64,000 nt of DNA from Planctomycetota bacterium (GTDB lineage Bacteria; Planctomycetota; UBA1135; JACQFD01): positions 59,278 to 123,277 of the forward strand of contig JAEUHX010000037.1 in assembly GCA_016792805.1 (NCBI GenBank), given 5' to 3'. Below the pieces are notes generated by a model that worked only from the letters and a program-made list of their open reading frames with translations, searched no databases and was not told the DNA's origin. Of this stretch, positions 27,873 through 36,359 are shown piece by piece; position 1 is the first letter of the stretch; every line of letters begins with the position of its first letter. The translations under genes and the position numbers were made by a program.

Positions 27873-27954
27873 GTGGGGTCGGCTCTCTCTCTTTCTGACG
27901 TGGGGTCGGCGCGCTCTCTCTTTCTGACGTGGGGTCGGCGCGCGCGCCGACCGG
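27873..27954. repeat. Three tandem 27-29 bp units, 5' fragments of repeat family R1
   Basis: Units begin at 27873, 27900 and 27929 with GTGGGGTCGGC; the first two continue with a CTCTCTCTTTCTGAC tract. The last runs into GCGCGCGCCGACC, a version of the R1 5' hairpin. The same CTCTCT-TTCTGAC-GTGGGGTCGG string recurs at about 30902-30930. Confidence 0.75.
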
Positions 27955-27963
27955 TCTCCGCGG

Positions 27964-28088
27964 GGCGCGCCCCGCGCGGTGGCGCAACGGCCGTCGGTCC
28001 GGAATCGGTGGCCGAGCCCTGATCTCGGGGTGTTGCCCAGTCCCTTGCTCCAATCCCGGCTTAGCGCACAATCGATCCGAGCGATCCG
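27964..28088 (+). repeat. 125-bp block, copy 1, upstream of first FG-GAP gene
   Basis: This block matches 31259-31383 with only two differences (28034 T/C and 28062 A/C by alignment), in the same position directly before the start codon of each paralog. The coding sequences beyond it have diverged far more. It contains the promoter candidate at 28045-28072. It may be a conserved control region or a product of gene conversion. Confidence 0.85.
28045..28072 (+). promoter_or_regulatory. Candidate promoter of first FG-GAP gene
   Basis: TTGCTC (28045-28050) and CACAAT (28067-28072) are separated by 16 bases and lie 19 bases before the ATG at 28091. The match to the housekeeping consensus is moderate (3/6 and 4/6), but both boxes are preserved in the second copy. 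A very short leader would result. Confidence 0.35.
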
Positions 28089-28090
28089 TG

Positions 28091-30676
28091 ATGCGGGATC
28101 GCGACTACCCCTGGCCCCATGTCGGGACGCGCCACGCCATGATCACGCCGAGTCTTCTCGCCCTCGCTACATTACTTTTCACCCACCCGCAGGGTCACGC
28201 CGCGGGGACCACTTCCCCGCCCGCAGCCGGACCTGCCGCGGCTTTCGCGGAATCCACCCCCAAAGGTCTCGCCGCCTCCGACTGGTCGAGCATCCGCGCC
28301 GCCTACGAGGCCGGTCGACACAAGATCTTCACAACCGAAAACGGCTGGACCGCTCGCAATCCGGGGCATGGGCTGAACACAACATTTGACCAGCGTGGCT
28401 TTACAACAAAACCCGACGCGGGCACCTGGACCTGGGGCCTCGAGCTGCAGTGCTACGGCTGGGGTGCCACAAATCCCGTCACCAAGCCGAGCGCCACCTC
28501 CACCGATGGCGGCCGCCTCTCGCGTGCCTGGGACAACCGCCTCACCGAGTGGTATGTCAACGATCCGCGCGGTCTGGAGCATGGATTCAACGTCGCAAGC
28601 CGTCCCACGAGTGCAAACGAACCGCTGACCGTAGATCTGTCGATTCGCGGCGGTCTTCGACCTGTCGTTTCGCCCGATGGGAGAAATGTGACATTCACCG
28701 ATGCGCAAGGCAGCACAGCGCTGAACTACAACGGCCTCACGGTCTTCGACGCCGCGGGAAGGACGGTGTCTGCGAAGTGGTACCCGATCGGAGGCGACCG
28801 GCTGCGCCTGCAGGTAGAGGATTCCGATGCAAACTATCCGCTCACAATTGACCCCGTCGTGCAGCAGGCCTACCTCAAGGCTTCCAATACCGGGGCGGGC
28901 GACCTGTTCGGCTATTCGGTGGCCATCAGCGGCGACACCATTGTCGTAGCAGCACCTGGCGAGTCGAGTAGCGCCGCAGGCGTCAATGGTAATCAGGCGG
29001 ACAATAGCCTCGGCAACTCCGGAGCAGCCTATGTGTTCATTCGCAATGGTCCAATCTGGATGCAGCAGGCCTACCTCAAGGCATCCAATACCGGGGCGAA
29101 CGACCACTTCGGCTGGTCGGTAGCTCTAAGCGGCGACACGGTGGTGGTCGGAGCGGATGGGGAGGACGGCAACGCCAATGGCGTCAACGGGACTCAAGCG
29201 GACAACAGTGCAGAGGACGCTGGTGCTGCTTATGTGTTCGTGCGCAGCGGGACTTCTTGGACCCAGCAGGCTTACCTAAAGGCCTCGAATACAGGTAAGT
29301 CCGATCGATTTGGTTGGTCGGTAGCTATCTCTGGAGACACGGTCATAGTAGGGGCTCCTCAAGAGGAGAGCAACGCAACTGGCGTCAATGGTAATCAAGC
29401 AAGCAATAGCGCATCCTATGCTGGTGCCGCCTATGTCTTTTCTCGCAGTGGTTCAAGCTGGATTCAGCAGGCTTACCTCAAGGCATCCAATACGGAGTCC
29501 GTTGACTTCTTCGGCTTCTCTGTTTCTGTTTCGGGGGAGACAGTTATTGTTGGGGCCTATGGTGAGGACAGCAATGCGACAGGAGTGAACGGGAATGAGG
29601 CGGACAATAGTGTCACATCCGCAGGCGCCGCTTATGTGTTTGTCCGAGTCAACTCGAGCTGGAGCCAACAGGCCTACCTCAAAGCCGCCAACGCAGGCGC
29701 TGGAGATGCCTTTGGCACCTCAGTTTGCATATCCGGTGACACGGCCGTAATAGGGGGGCCCAGAGAGGACAGCAGCGCCGCGGGTGTCAACGGGAATGGG
29801 GCCGACAATAGCTCTGCTGATTCCGGCGCCGCCTATGTCTTCACTCGCAGCGGCACTGCATGGAATCAGCAGGCTTACTTAAAGGCGTCCAACACCGGGA
29901 TCAGCGACTGGTTCGGCAGCGCCGTTGCGATCTCCGGCGACACTATTGCTGTAGCAGCCATCGCAGAAACGAGCAGCGCAACCGGAATCAATGGCAACCA
30001 GACTGACAATAGCGCATTCAGCTCTGGGGCCGCATACGTCTTCGCGCGCAATGGAACAGTCTGGACGCAGAAGACCTACCTCAAGGCATCCAATACCGGC
30101 TGGGTCGACCTATTCGGCCGCTCCGTCGCGATCTCGGGCGATATAGTGGTAGTGGGAGCGGATGGCGAAGACAGTAATGCCACAGGCATCGATGGAAGTC
30201 AGTTAGATAACAGCGCGAGCGGGGCAGGCGCAGCCTATATCTTCGACATTGACAATAATCCTGGCGTTTTTGTTTACGGCACCGGCACGCATGGCTGCGC
30301 GGGTACCCACACGCTCGACGTGACGCATGCGCCGATGATCAACTCGCCACAGTTCGGGATCACTTGCAACAACGCTCCACCGTCAACGCTCGGATTGGGC
30401 ATCTTCGCAGATGTAGCAGATATAAGTGGATCCGATCCGCTCTTTGTTGGAGTCTTGCTCCATGTCGATCTGTTCGCGTCGTCATTTCTTGTTCCCCTTG
30501 ATTTTGTGAGCGACGCCGTCGGAAGTGGCGTTGCCGCCGTGCCGCTGCCGAATGCTCCTTCATTTATCGGGAATACCTACTACATCGTAGCGCTCTGGGT
30601 GTGGACGACCTGCTCGCTCCCGCCGTACAACCTGAGCACGTCGCAGGGCTTGGCGATGACGGTGCTGGTCCCGTAA
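28091..30676 (+). CDS. Secreted seven-repeat FG-GAP protein, paralog 1
   Basis: The 861-residue exported protein has an n-region rich in charged residues (MRDRDYPWPH) and a hydrophobic core ITPSLLALATLLF ending at a GHAAG cleavage-like site. After an N-terminal beta-rich domain of about 220 residues come seven copies of a roughly 65-residue FG-GAP-like repeat, each opening with QQAYLKASNTG..FG and containing SGDTVVVGA and AAYVFVR (28856-30240). A C-terminal domain (YGTGTHGCAGTHTLDV...CSLPPYNLSTSQG) resembles tails I associate with planctomycete secreted proteins. ATG 28091 is favoured because it aligns with the GTG start of the paralog; ATG 28139 is the alternative. The predicted role is an extracellular beta-propeller, possibly adhesive. 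The function is unknown. Confidence 0.85.
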   Translation: MRDRDYPWPHVGTRHAMITPSLLALATLLFTHPQGHAAGTTSPPAAGPAAAFAESTPKGLAASDWSSIRAAYEAGRHKIFTTENGWTARNPGHGLNTTFDQRGFTTKPDAGTWTWGLELQCYGWGATNPVTKPSATSTDGGRLSRAWDNRLTEWYVNDPRGLEHGFNVASRPTSANEPLTVDLSIRGGLRPVVSPDGRNVTFTDAQGSTALNYNGLTVFDAAGRTVSAKWYPIGGDRLRLQVEDSDANYPLTIDPVVQQAYLKASNTGAGDLFGYSVAISGDTIVVAAPGESSSAAGVNGNQADNSLGNSGAAYVFIRNGPIWMQQAYLKASNTGANDHFGWSVALSGDTVVVGADGEDGNANGVNGTQADNSAEDAGAAYVFVRSGTSWTQQAYLKASNTGKSDRFGWSVAISGDTVIVGAPQEESNATGVNGNQASNSASYAGAAYVFSRSGSSWIQQAYLKASNTESVDFFGFSVSVSGETVIVGAYGEDSNATGVNGNEADNSVTSAGAAYVFVRVNSSWSQQAYLKAANAGAGDAFGTSVCISGDTAVIGGPREDSSAAGVNGNGADNSSADSGAAYVFTRSGTAWNQQAYLKASNTGISDWFGSAVAISGDTIAVAAIAETSSATGINGNQTDNSAFSSGAAYVFARNGTVWTQKTYLKASNTGWVDLFGRSVAISGDIVVVGADGEDSNATGIDGSQLDNSASGAGAAYIFDIDNNPGVFVYGTGTHGCAGTHTLDVTHAPMINSPQFGITCNNAPPSTLGLGIFADVADISGSDPLFVGVLLHVDLFASSFLVPLDFVSDAVGSGVAAVPLPNAPSFIGNTYYIVALWVWTTCSLPPYNLSTSQGLAMTVLVP

Positions 30677-30729
30677 TCGTTGAAGATCACTCATCGGCTC
30701 GAGCGCAGGATACGAACCCACAATTTCTT

Positions 30730-30862
30730 GCCGTAGGGTCGGCGCACGCGCCGAACCATTGCGCGGGGCTTGCCCCGCGCGATGAGAAACGGGCAGCGCG
30801 ATTCTTCATCCGGCGGCGCAAGCGCCGCCGAAATCGTCGCGGGCAAGCCCGCGCCCTACGGC
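30730..30862. repeat. Repeat family R1, full copy a
   Basis: The copy begins GCCGTAGGG and ends CCCTACGGC, so the ends are inverted repeats. Inside are three palindromes: GTCGGCGCACGCGCCGAAC, GCGCGGGGCTTGCCCCGCGC, and GGCGGCGCAAGCGCCGCC. It lies 54 bases after the stop of the first FG-GAP gene. The 42 bases that follow are repeated after copy b, giving a tandem unit of 188 bp. Confidence 0.85.
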
Positions 30863-30920
30863 AGGAGAACGCGATCGCACAATTCTTTCGCGGGGTCGGC
30901 GCGCTCTCTCTCTTTCTGAC

Positions 30921-31050
30921 GTGGGGTCGGCGCTCGCGCCGAACAAAGGCGCGGGGCTTGCCCCGCGCGATGAGGATTGGGCAGCGCGGTTCTTCATCCG
31001 GCGGCGCATGCGCCGCCGAGATCGTCGCGGGCAAGCCCGCGCCCTACGGC
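30921..31050. repeat. Repeat family R1, full copy b
   Basis: The copy starts GTGGGGTCGGCGCTCGCGCC and ends GCCCTACGGC. It has the same internal palindromes as copy a, with small changes in the loops. The flank AGGAGAACGCGATCGCACAA follows both copies, showing that copies a and b arose by tandem duplication. Confidence 0.85.
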
Positions 31051-31092
31051 AGGAGAACGCGATCGCACAATTCTTTCGCGGGGTCGGCGCGT

Positions 31093-31256
31093 GGAGGACG
31101 TTTCAAAAGCGCTCCGCAAAGCGAGCGCGAGGAATCGTCGTCCAGCGCAAGGAGCCTATGCCCAGGCGTAGCCAAGGAGTTACGACGAGGGCGAGGCGAC
31201 GCAGCGATGGGCGACGAGGCCCGCGCGCAGCTCGGATGAATTTTGAAACGTCCTCC
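31093..31256 (-). repeat. Repeat family S, copy A (inverted orientation)
   Basis: The 164-bp element has 16-base perfect terminal inverted repeats (31093-31108 and 31241-31256; outer sequence GGAGGACGTTTC). Its core, read on the minus strand, contains CATCCGAGCTGCGCGCGGGC and TAACTCCTTGGCTACGCC and is nearly the same as copy B at 49755-49939. It lacks about 21 bases near one end that copies B and C have. It lies directly before the second 125-bp block. Confidence 0.85.
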
Positions 31257-31258
31257 GT

Positions 31259-31383
31259 GGCGCGCCCCGCGCGGTGGCGCAACGGCCGTCGGTCCGGAAT
31301 CGGTGGCCGAGCCCTGATCTCGGGGTGTCGCCCAGTCCCTTGCTCCAATCCCGGCTTCGCGCACAATCGATCCGAGCGATCCG
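31259..31383 (+). repeat. 125-bp block, copy 2, upstream of second FG-GAP gene
   Basis: It is the partner of 27964-28088, with two mismatches in 125 bases. It begins two bases after the end of the family S element and stops one base before the GTG start of the paralog. Confidence 0.85.
31340..31367 (+). promoter_or_regulatory. Candidate promoter of second FG-GAP gene
   Basis: The same TTGCTC, 16 bases, CACAAT arrangement as at 28045-28072 lies 17 bases before the GTG at 31385. The only change is one base inside the spacer. Confidence 0.35.
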
Positions 31384-31384
31384 A

Positions 31385-33970
31385 GTGCCGGACCGCAGCT
31401 ACCCCTGGCTCTATGACGGGATGCGCCAAGCCATGTTCACACCGAGTCTTCTCGTCCTCGCCACGCTACTTCTTACCCACCCGCAGGACCACGGCGCAGG
31501 GACCGCCTCCCTGCCCGCTATCGCATCTGCTGCGGCGCCCACCGACTCCATCCCCAAGGGGCTCGCCGCCTCCGACTGGTCGAGCATCCGCGCCGCCTAC
31601 GAGGCCAATCGTTACAAATTCTTCGCGACGGACACGGGCTGGCAGGCCCGGAACCCTGGGCAGCGTTGGCTGACCTCCGTCGACGACCGCGGCTTTCTTA
31701 CAGAGCCGGACGGCGGCGGCTGGAATTGGGGGCTTGAGCTTGTCGGATACGGCTGGGACGAAACGCAAGGGGTGGCTTCGGCGCCTCCTGCCTTCACAGT
31801 CGACGGCGGCCGCCTGATGCGCGCCTGGGATCACCGCCTCACTGAGTGGTATGTCAACGATCGCAATGGCTTTGAGCATGGTTTCACAATTGCTGAAAGA
31901 CCGAGTGGAATTCACTCCTCGCTTGCACTCGAACTTACAATTCGTGGCCCCCTGCATCCCGTGGTCTCGAAGGACGGTAGTGACGTGCACTTCGTCGGCG
32001 CCGAGGGCGGCATCGTGCTCACCTACACGGGCCTCATCGTGCTCGACTCGGCAGGCCACACACTTACGGCGCGCTTCGAGCCGATGCGATTCGGCCTGCG
32101 TCTGACGGTTGACGACCAGGACGCGCGCTATCCATTAACGATCGACCCCGTCGCGCAGCAGGCCTACCTCAAGGCCTCGAACACCGGCTCGGACGATCAA
32201 TTTGGAAGCTCGGTCTCGATCTCTGGCGACACGGTTGTTGTGGGTGCGCCTTTCGAGGACAGCGCGGCCACGGGCGTCAACGGCGACCAAAGTAACAACG
32301 CCGCCTCCGCCTCCGGCGCCGCATATGTCTTCGTTCGCTCCGGCTCGACATGGAGCCAGCAGGCCTACCTCAAGGCCTCGAACAGCGGCGCGGGAGACCA
32401 ATTCGGTACGTCGGTGGCCGTCAGCGGTGACACGGTCGTGGTCGGGGCGTGCTTTGAAGCCAGTAACGCGACGGGAGTGAATGGTGATGAGTCGAACAAC
32501 AGCGCCAGCAACTCGGGCGCGGCATATGTGTTCTTCCGGAGCGGCGGGGTTTGGAGCCAGCAGGCCTACCTCAAGGCCTCAAATACCGGAGCCCTCGACG
32601 AGTTCGGTATCTCAGTGGCCGTCAGCGGCGACACGGTCGTGGTCGGGGCGTGGTTCGAGGACAGTAGCGCCGTGGGCGTGAACTCCAACCAAGCGGACAA
32701 CAGCGGCACCAATTCCGGAGCGGCTTACGTCTTCGTCCGCAGTGGAACAGTCTGGAGCCAGCAGGCCTACCTCAAGGCTTCAAATACCGGGGCGGCCGAC
32801 TTCTTCAGCAAGTCAGTGGCCGTCAGTGGCGACACGGTGGTTGTCGGGGCGAATCGAGAGGACAGTAGTGCCACGGGTGTGAACGGCAACCAGGCTGACA
32901 ACAGCGGCACCGATTCCGGAGCCGCCTATGTCTTCTTCCGCAACGGCGGGGTTTGGAGCCAGCAGGCCTATCTCAAGGCCTCGAACACCGGGGCGTTCGA
33001 CGAGTTCGGCTTCTCGGTGGCCGTCAGTGGAGATACTGTGATTGTTGGGGCGCCACGCGAGGACAGCAACGCCACGGGCGTCAACGGTAACCAAGCTAAC
33101 AACAGCTCTGGGGGCTCCGGCGCTGCCTATGTCTTCTTCCGCAGCGGCGGGGTTTGGAGCCAGCAGGCCTACCTCAAGGCCTCGAACACCGGAACGTTCG
33201 ACGAGTTCGGCTACTCGGTCGCCCTGAGCGGTGACACGGTGGTAGTCGGGGCGATCGGCGAGGATAGCAACGCAACGGGCGTCAACGGCAACCAAGCCGA
33301 CAACGGCGCATTCGATTCCGGCGCAGTGTACGTTCTCGTCCGCGTCGGCGGAGTCTGGAGCCAGCAGGCCTACATCAAAGCGTCGAACACACAAGAGAGC
33401 GACACTTTTGGAACCTCGGTGGCCATCAGCGGCGACATAGTCGTGGTCGGGGCGCGGTCGGAGGACAGCAACGCGACGGGGGTGAACGGCGACCAACTCA
33501 ATAACACCAATTTCAATGCCGGAGCCTCCTACATCTATGATCTTGACAACAATATTGGCACGGCCGTCTACGGCACAGGGACTCCCGGGTGCGGAGGAAC
33601 GCACACGCTCGATGTGACCCACGCGCCGATGATCAACTCGCCGAGCTTCGCGATTACTTGCAATAATGCGCCGCCGTCGTCGCTTGGCCTTGGGATTCTC
33701 GCAGACGCACAGGACGCGGCCGGCTCCGATCCGTTCGGGATCGGCGTGCTTCTTCATGTGAACTTGTTCGCAGCGACGGAGATCATCACCCTCGACTTCC
33801 TAAGCGATGGTTCGGGCAACGGGCTAGCCGCAGCGCCGATCCCCAATGCGCCTGCGCTCGTCGGAAATACCTATTATGCGATGGCGCTCTGGGCGTGGTC
33901 GACCTGCTCGCTGCCGCCCTACAACCTGAGCACGTCGCAGGGCTTGGCGATCACGGTGCTGGTCCCGTAA
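31385..33970 (+). CDS. Secreted seven-repeat FG-GAP protein, paralog 2
   Basis: The 861-residue protein has the same plan as its neighbour: signal region with the core FTPSLLVLATLLL, N-terminal beta domain, seven roughly 65-residue FG-GAP-like repeats (32152-33530) opening QQAYLKASNTG, and the YGTGTPGCGGTHTL...CSLPPYNL C-terminal domain. Its repeats are more uniform than those of paralog 1 (several share GVWSQQAYLKASNTG), suggesting recent homogenisation. GTG 31385 was chosen because PDRSYPW aligns with RDRDYPW of paralog 1; ATG 31433 is the alternative. A terminator follows at 33988. I infer surface or extracellular location; no ligand is known. Confidence 0.85.
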   Translation: MPDRSYPWLYDGMRQAMFTPSLLVLATLLLTHPQDHGAGTASLPAIASAAAPTDSIPKGLAASDWSSIRAAYEANRYKFFATDTGWQARNPGQRWLTSVDDRGFLTEPDGGGWNWGLELVGYGWDETQGVASAPPAFTVDGGRLMRAWDHRLTEWYVNDRNGFEHGFTIAERPSGIHSSLALELTIRGPLHPVVSKDGSDVHFVGAEGGIVLTYTGLIVLDSAGHTLTARFEPMRFGLRLTVDDQDARYPLTIDPVAQQAYLKASNTGSDDQFGSSVSISGDTVVVGAPFEDSAATGVNGDQSNNAASASGAAYVFVRSGSTWSQQAYLKASNSGAGDQFGTSVAVSGDTVVVGACFEASNATGVNGDESNNSASNSGAAYVFFRSGGVWSQQAYLKASNTGALDEFGISVAVSGDTVVVGAWFEDSSAVGVNSNQADNSGTNSGAAYVFVRSGTVWSQQAYLKASNTGAADFFSKSVAVSGDTVVVGANREDSSATGVNGNQADNSGTDSGAAYVFFRNGGVWSQQAYLKASNTGAFDEFGFSVAVSGDTVIVGAPREDSNATGVNGNQANNSSGGSGAAYVFFRSGGVWSQQAYLKASNTGTFDEFGYSVALSGDTVVVGAIGEDSNATGVNGNQADNGAFDSGAVYVLVRVGGVWSQQAYIKASNTQESDTFGTSVAISGDIVVVGARSEDSNATGVNGDQLNNTNFNAGASYIYDLDNNIGTAVYGTGTPGCGGTHTLDVTHAPMINSPSFAITCNNAPPSSLGLGILADAQDAAGSDPFGIGVLLHVNLFAATEIITLDFLSDGSGNGLAAAPIPNAPALVGNTYYAMALWAWSTCSLPPYNLSTSQGLAITVLVP

Positions 33971-33987
33971 TCGTTGAAGATCACACA

Positions 33988-34030
33988 TCGCGGGTGGGTC
34001 GCCGGGCGGCGGCCCACCCGCGATTTCTTT
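33988..34030 (+). terminator. Rho-independent terminator of second FG-GAP gene
   Basis: TCGCGGGTGGG (33988-33998) pairs with CCCACCCGCGA (34013-34023), an 11-base perfect stem, followed directly by TTTCTTTT. It lies 18 bases past the stop codon. The first paralog has no equivalent; its 3' flank diverges after TCGTTGAAGATCAC. Confidence 0.85.
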
Positions 34031-34085
34031 TCCGGCGGCGCAAGCGCCGCCGAAATCGTCGCGGGCAAGCCCGCGCCCTACGGCA
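34031..34085. repeat. Repeat family R1, 3' half copy
   Basis: Only the second palindrome (GGCGGCGCAAGCGCCGCC) and the GCGCCCTACGGCA end are present. It abuts the T run of the terminator. Confidence 0.7.
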
Positions 34086-34109
34086 GAGAAAATCACTGCA
34101 TCATTTCCT

Positions 34110-34240
34110 GCCGTAGGGTCGGCGCTCGCGCCGAACCATGGCGCGGGGCTTGTCCCGCGCGATGAGGAATGGGCAGCGCGGTTCTTCATCCGGCGGCGCA
34201 TGCGCCGCCGAGATCGTCGCGGGCAAGCCCGCGCCCTACG
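34110..34240. repeat. Repeat family R1, full copy d
   Basis: It begins GCCGTAGGGTCGGCGCTCGC and ends GCGCCCTACG, with the same three palindromes. One loop base differs (CTTGTCCC in place of CTTGCCCC), breaking one pair of the middle hairpin. Confidence 0.85.
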
Positions 34241-34320
34241 AAGGGAATTGCAATTTCAGGGGCATGCCCGCGCCCTACGGAGCGAATTGCAACTTCATGG
34301 GCCAACCCGCGCCTTACGGA
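34228..34320. repeat. 39-bp microrepeats derived from the R1 end, running into queF
   Basis: Units start at 34228, 34267 and 34306 with CCCGCGCCYTACGR, then GAATTGCAA and TTCA (the third unit is partial). The period is exactly 39 bases. The third unit contains the queF stop codon: CCTTAC supplies TAA on the minus strand. Confidence 0.75.
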
Positions 34321-34736
34321 AACGGCACCGACGCCGAGCGGCGCGCGCTCTCCCGAGCGGCCAAGGGCACTTTTCCGTGGGTCACCGTGACGACGGTATG
34401 GATGCCGCCGCGGACATAGAAGTCGCCTGCCACCACCATCCAGCGCGGCGAGAGCTGCGACACGAGATCGTCGAGGATTTTATTGGTCACTGCTTCGTGG
34501 AATGCGCCCTGATCGCGATAGGACCACAAATAGAGCTTCAGCGACTTGAGCTCGACGCAGCGCTTCGCCGGCGCATACCGAATGCGGATCACCGCGAAGT
34601 CGGGCTGCCCGGTTACCGGACAAACACAAGTAAACTCCGGGCAATCGAACGCGATCTCGTACTCTCGGCGCGGGTGCGGATTCGGAAAAGTCTCGAGCTC
34701 CTGGCTCGGACGGGTGCTGGCGGGCGTCAGCGGCAT
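34314..34736 (-). CDS. queF: NADPH-dependent 7-cyano-7-deazaguanine reductase (short type)
   Basis: The 140-residue protein reduces preQ0 to preQ1 in queuosine synthesis. [15 protein letters not shown] carries the nucleophilic Cys and the conserved Asp, and [20 protein letters not shown] is the QueF NADPH motif. Length fits the unimodular (type I) enzyme. ATG 34736 was chosen because it is four bases after the epimerase stop and gives the normal length. The stop codon lies within a 39-bp microrepeat, so the last residues may have been shaped by repeat expansion. No other queuosine gene is nearby. Confidence 0.95.
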   Translation of the reverse strand: MPLTPASTRPSQELETFPNPHPRREYEIAFDCPEFTCVCPVTGQPDFAVIRIRYAPAKRCVELKSLKLYLWSYRDQGAFHEAVTNKILDDLVSQLSPRWMVVAGDFYVRGGIHTVVTVTHGKVPLAARESARRSASVPFP

Positions 34737-34740
34737 CGCG

Positions 34741-35460
34741 TCACTCTGCCCGGAAAACGCCCCCGTTGGGAGCCGCCGGAACGCCGATCCCCACAACGCG
34801 CACGTCCCCCACATGGGCCGGCCCGCTCCCCAGGTCGAACCCGCGCTTGCGCGCGACAAAGGTGAGCGTTCGTGTCGCCCGGATTGCGCCGCCGAGGACT
34901 GCTCCGGTGTCCGCGTCGAGCCCCGAAGGGAGATCGACCGCAAGGATCGGTGCGCCGCTTGCGTTGGCTTCGCCGACGAGGTCGGCCATCGGCCCCTCGA
35001 GCGGCCGCGAGAGGCCTGTTCCGAAGAGTGCGTCCACCAGCAGCGCCGGCGACGAGAGCGCCCGGCGCAGTGCGTTCCCATCCGACAGATCCTCGATGCG
35101 CCCGCCGCACGCCTCGAATCGCAACGCGTTCGCCAGCGCGTCGCCGTGCAGCGCAATCCGCGGCGCCGCCAACAGCAGCGACACGTCGAGCGTCCCGAGC
35201 AGGTGGCGCGCTGCCACAAATCCGTCACCGCCATTATTGCCCGCGCCGCACAACACCACACATCGCCGGAGCCCGCGCTCCGACGCCATCTGCGCCGCCT
35301 CGCGCGCCACCGCCGCGCCGGCGTTTTCCATCAGAAGCTCCCCCGGCATCGCGAGCTCGCGCTGCGCGCGGCCGTCGAACGCGCGCGCCTGCGCGGCGGT
35401 CCAGACGCCGGGAGCCCGCTGTCCGGACAATCGATCGAGCGCTGAGAGTTGTGCGTCCAT
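34741..35460 (-). CDS. nnrE: NAD(P)H-hydrate epimerase (YjeF N-terminal domain only)
   Basis: The 239-residue protein repairs damaged NAD(P)HX by epimerisation. The [16 protein letters not shown] motif and [15 protein letters not shown] and [12 protein letters not shown] are diagnostic. The dehydratase (YjeF C-terminal) domain fused in E. coli is absent, so the ADP/ATP-dependent dehydratase must be encoded elsewhere. ATG 35460 ([11 protein letters not shown]) was chosen; the reading frame extends further but without similarity. It is followed four bases later by queF. Confidence 0.92.
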   Translation of the reverse strand: MDAQLSALDRLSGQRAPGVWTAAQARAFDGRAQRELAMPGELLMENAGAAVAREAAQMASERGLRRCVVLCGAGNNGGDGFVAARHLLGTLDVSLLLAAPRIALHGDALANALRFEACGGRIEDLSDGNALRRALSSPALLVDALFGTGLSRPLEGPMADLVGEANASGAPILAVDLPSGLDADTGAVLGGAIRATRTLTFVARKRGFDLGSGPAHVGDVRVVGIGVPAAPNGGVFRAE

Positions 35461-35607
35461 AGCGCCCCGAAGTCTCCTCGACGCGACCACCCAAGCACCG
35501 GCAGCCGCGCCGCATCCATCCCTGCGCGCCCCCTCGCGCCGCTCCTCGCTGCGGCGGCGGGCAATGCCCACAACTTCGCCGCGATCGCTCCCCGACCACC
35601 TCAATCT

Positions 35608-36249
35608 TCACCGAGACGATTCGAGCCAATCGGTGACTTGCAATACTTCCCCGGGACGCAGCGGTTCCATCTGCGCAAACCGCACGGCGCCGCGCCGCAC
35701 CGGCACCTCGAGCTCAAACGGCTCCCCCGCCGCAACAATCACCGTGTGCGCGCAGCGCATTCCCACAAATCCAAGCGGAATCTCCCGCTGCACCACGCGA
35801 ATCGGCGAGCCATCTGCGAATCGATCCGTCTCGACAATCGCGCCGCGACGGAGTTCCAATTCAAGCCGACGGGGCGCGCCGTCCGCGCGATGGAGCTCAC
35901 CGAAGGCGATGCAGCCGTCCTCGTCGAGGGCCACCACGCGGTATCGAGCATTCGCATCGAGGTCGATCGAGAGCCATCCTCCCGATGCCGCCGACTGTAC
36001 ATCCCCACAATTCCAGAATCGCTTGCCCTTCCATCGGTAAAATGTGACCGTCAAAATTCCGTGGAACCCAAGCGGCTCCCCGGTCGCCGCGAGCTCCACG
36101 CCCCGCGTCCGCCGCGGGAAACCGATCGATCCGAGCGAGATCAGCTCCTCCGTGCCGCTGTCTTCAAGACTCGGCCTAGCCTCCCGCGAGCTGCACGCCG
36201 CAGCGGCGCCGACCAGAAGCATGGCCATGGAACGGGCGCGCGGGAACAT
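35608..36249 (-). CDS. Unknown lipoprotein
   Basis: The 213-residue protein has a lipoprotein signal peptide (MAMLLVGAAAACSSRE, lipobox AAAC). The rest is beta-rich (RKWKGKRFWNCGD-like stretch, LELELRRGAIVET, FELEVPVRRGAVRFA), possibly a carboxypeptidase-regulatory-like or Ig-type fold. I do not recognise the family. Internal starts (MAML) are possible eight residues downstream. It precedes nnrE by 147 bases on the same strand and is divergent from the rpiB-like gene. Confidence 0.75.
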   Translation of the reverse strand: MFPRARSMAMLLVGAAAACSSREARPSLEDSGTEELISLGSIGFPRRTRGVELAATGEPLGFHGILTVTFYRWKGKRFWNCGDVQSAASGGWLSIDLDANARYRVVALDEDGCIAFGELHRADGAPRRLELELRRGAIVETDRFADGSPIRVVQREIPLGFVGMRCAHTVIVAAGEPFELEVPVRRGAVRFAQMEPLRPGEVLQVTDWLESSR

Positions 36250-36359
36250 GGTCCATCCGACGCGCCGCGTCGGCGCCGGTTCGCTCCGAGGGCCGCCGGC
36301 GCGCTCGCCACATTCACACCCTTTCGCGCCGCCCGCGCTCCGTCAGAATCTCGCGCCCC

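Larger units (their letters stand above)
27640..28090. other. 451-base divergent intergenic region with repeats
   Basis: The region separates the minus-strand small kinase from the plus-strand FG-GAP gene. It contains three tandem units starting GTGGGGTCGG (listed separately) and the 125-bp block shared with the second FG-GAP gene. No gene is supportable here. Open frames that run through it owe their length to the GC-rich repeats. Confidence 0.6.

Noticed and set aside
27970..28068. tRNA-like look of the 125-bp block (GGTGGCGCAACGG, and AATCCCGGCTT with possible acceptor pairing)
   Set aside because: The D-stem 3' half and the T-loop consensus do not pair or match, and no cloverleaf could be drawn on either strand.
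30601..31239. Open frames through the R1 and family S repeats, including ones ending GVAKELRRG...RAQLG
   Set aside because: They recur in all family S copies because the DNA is repeated; there is no conserved start, and copy C changes most residues.
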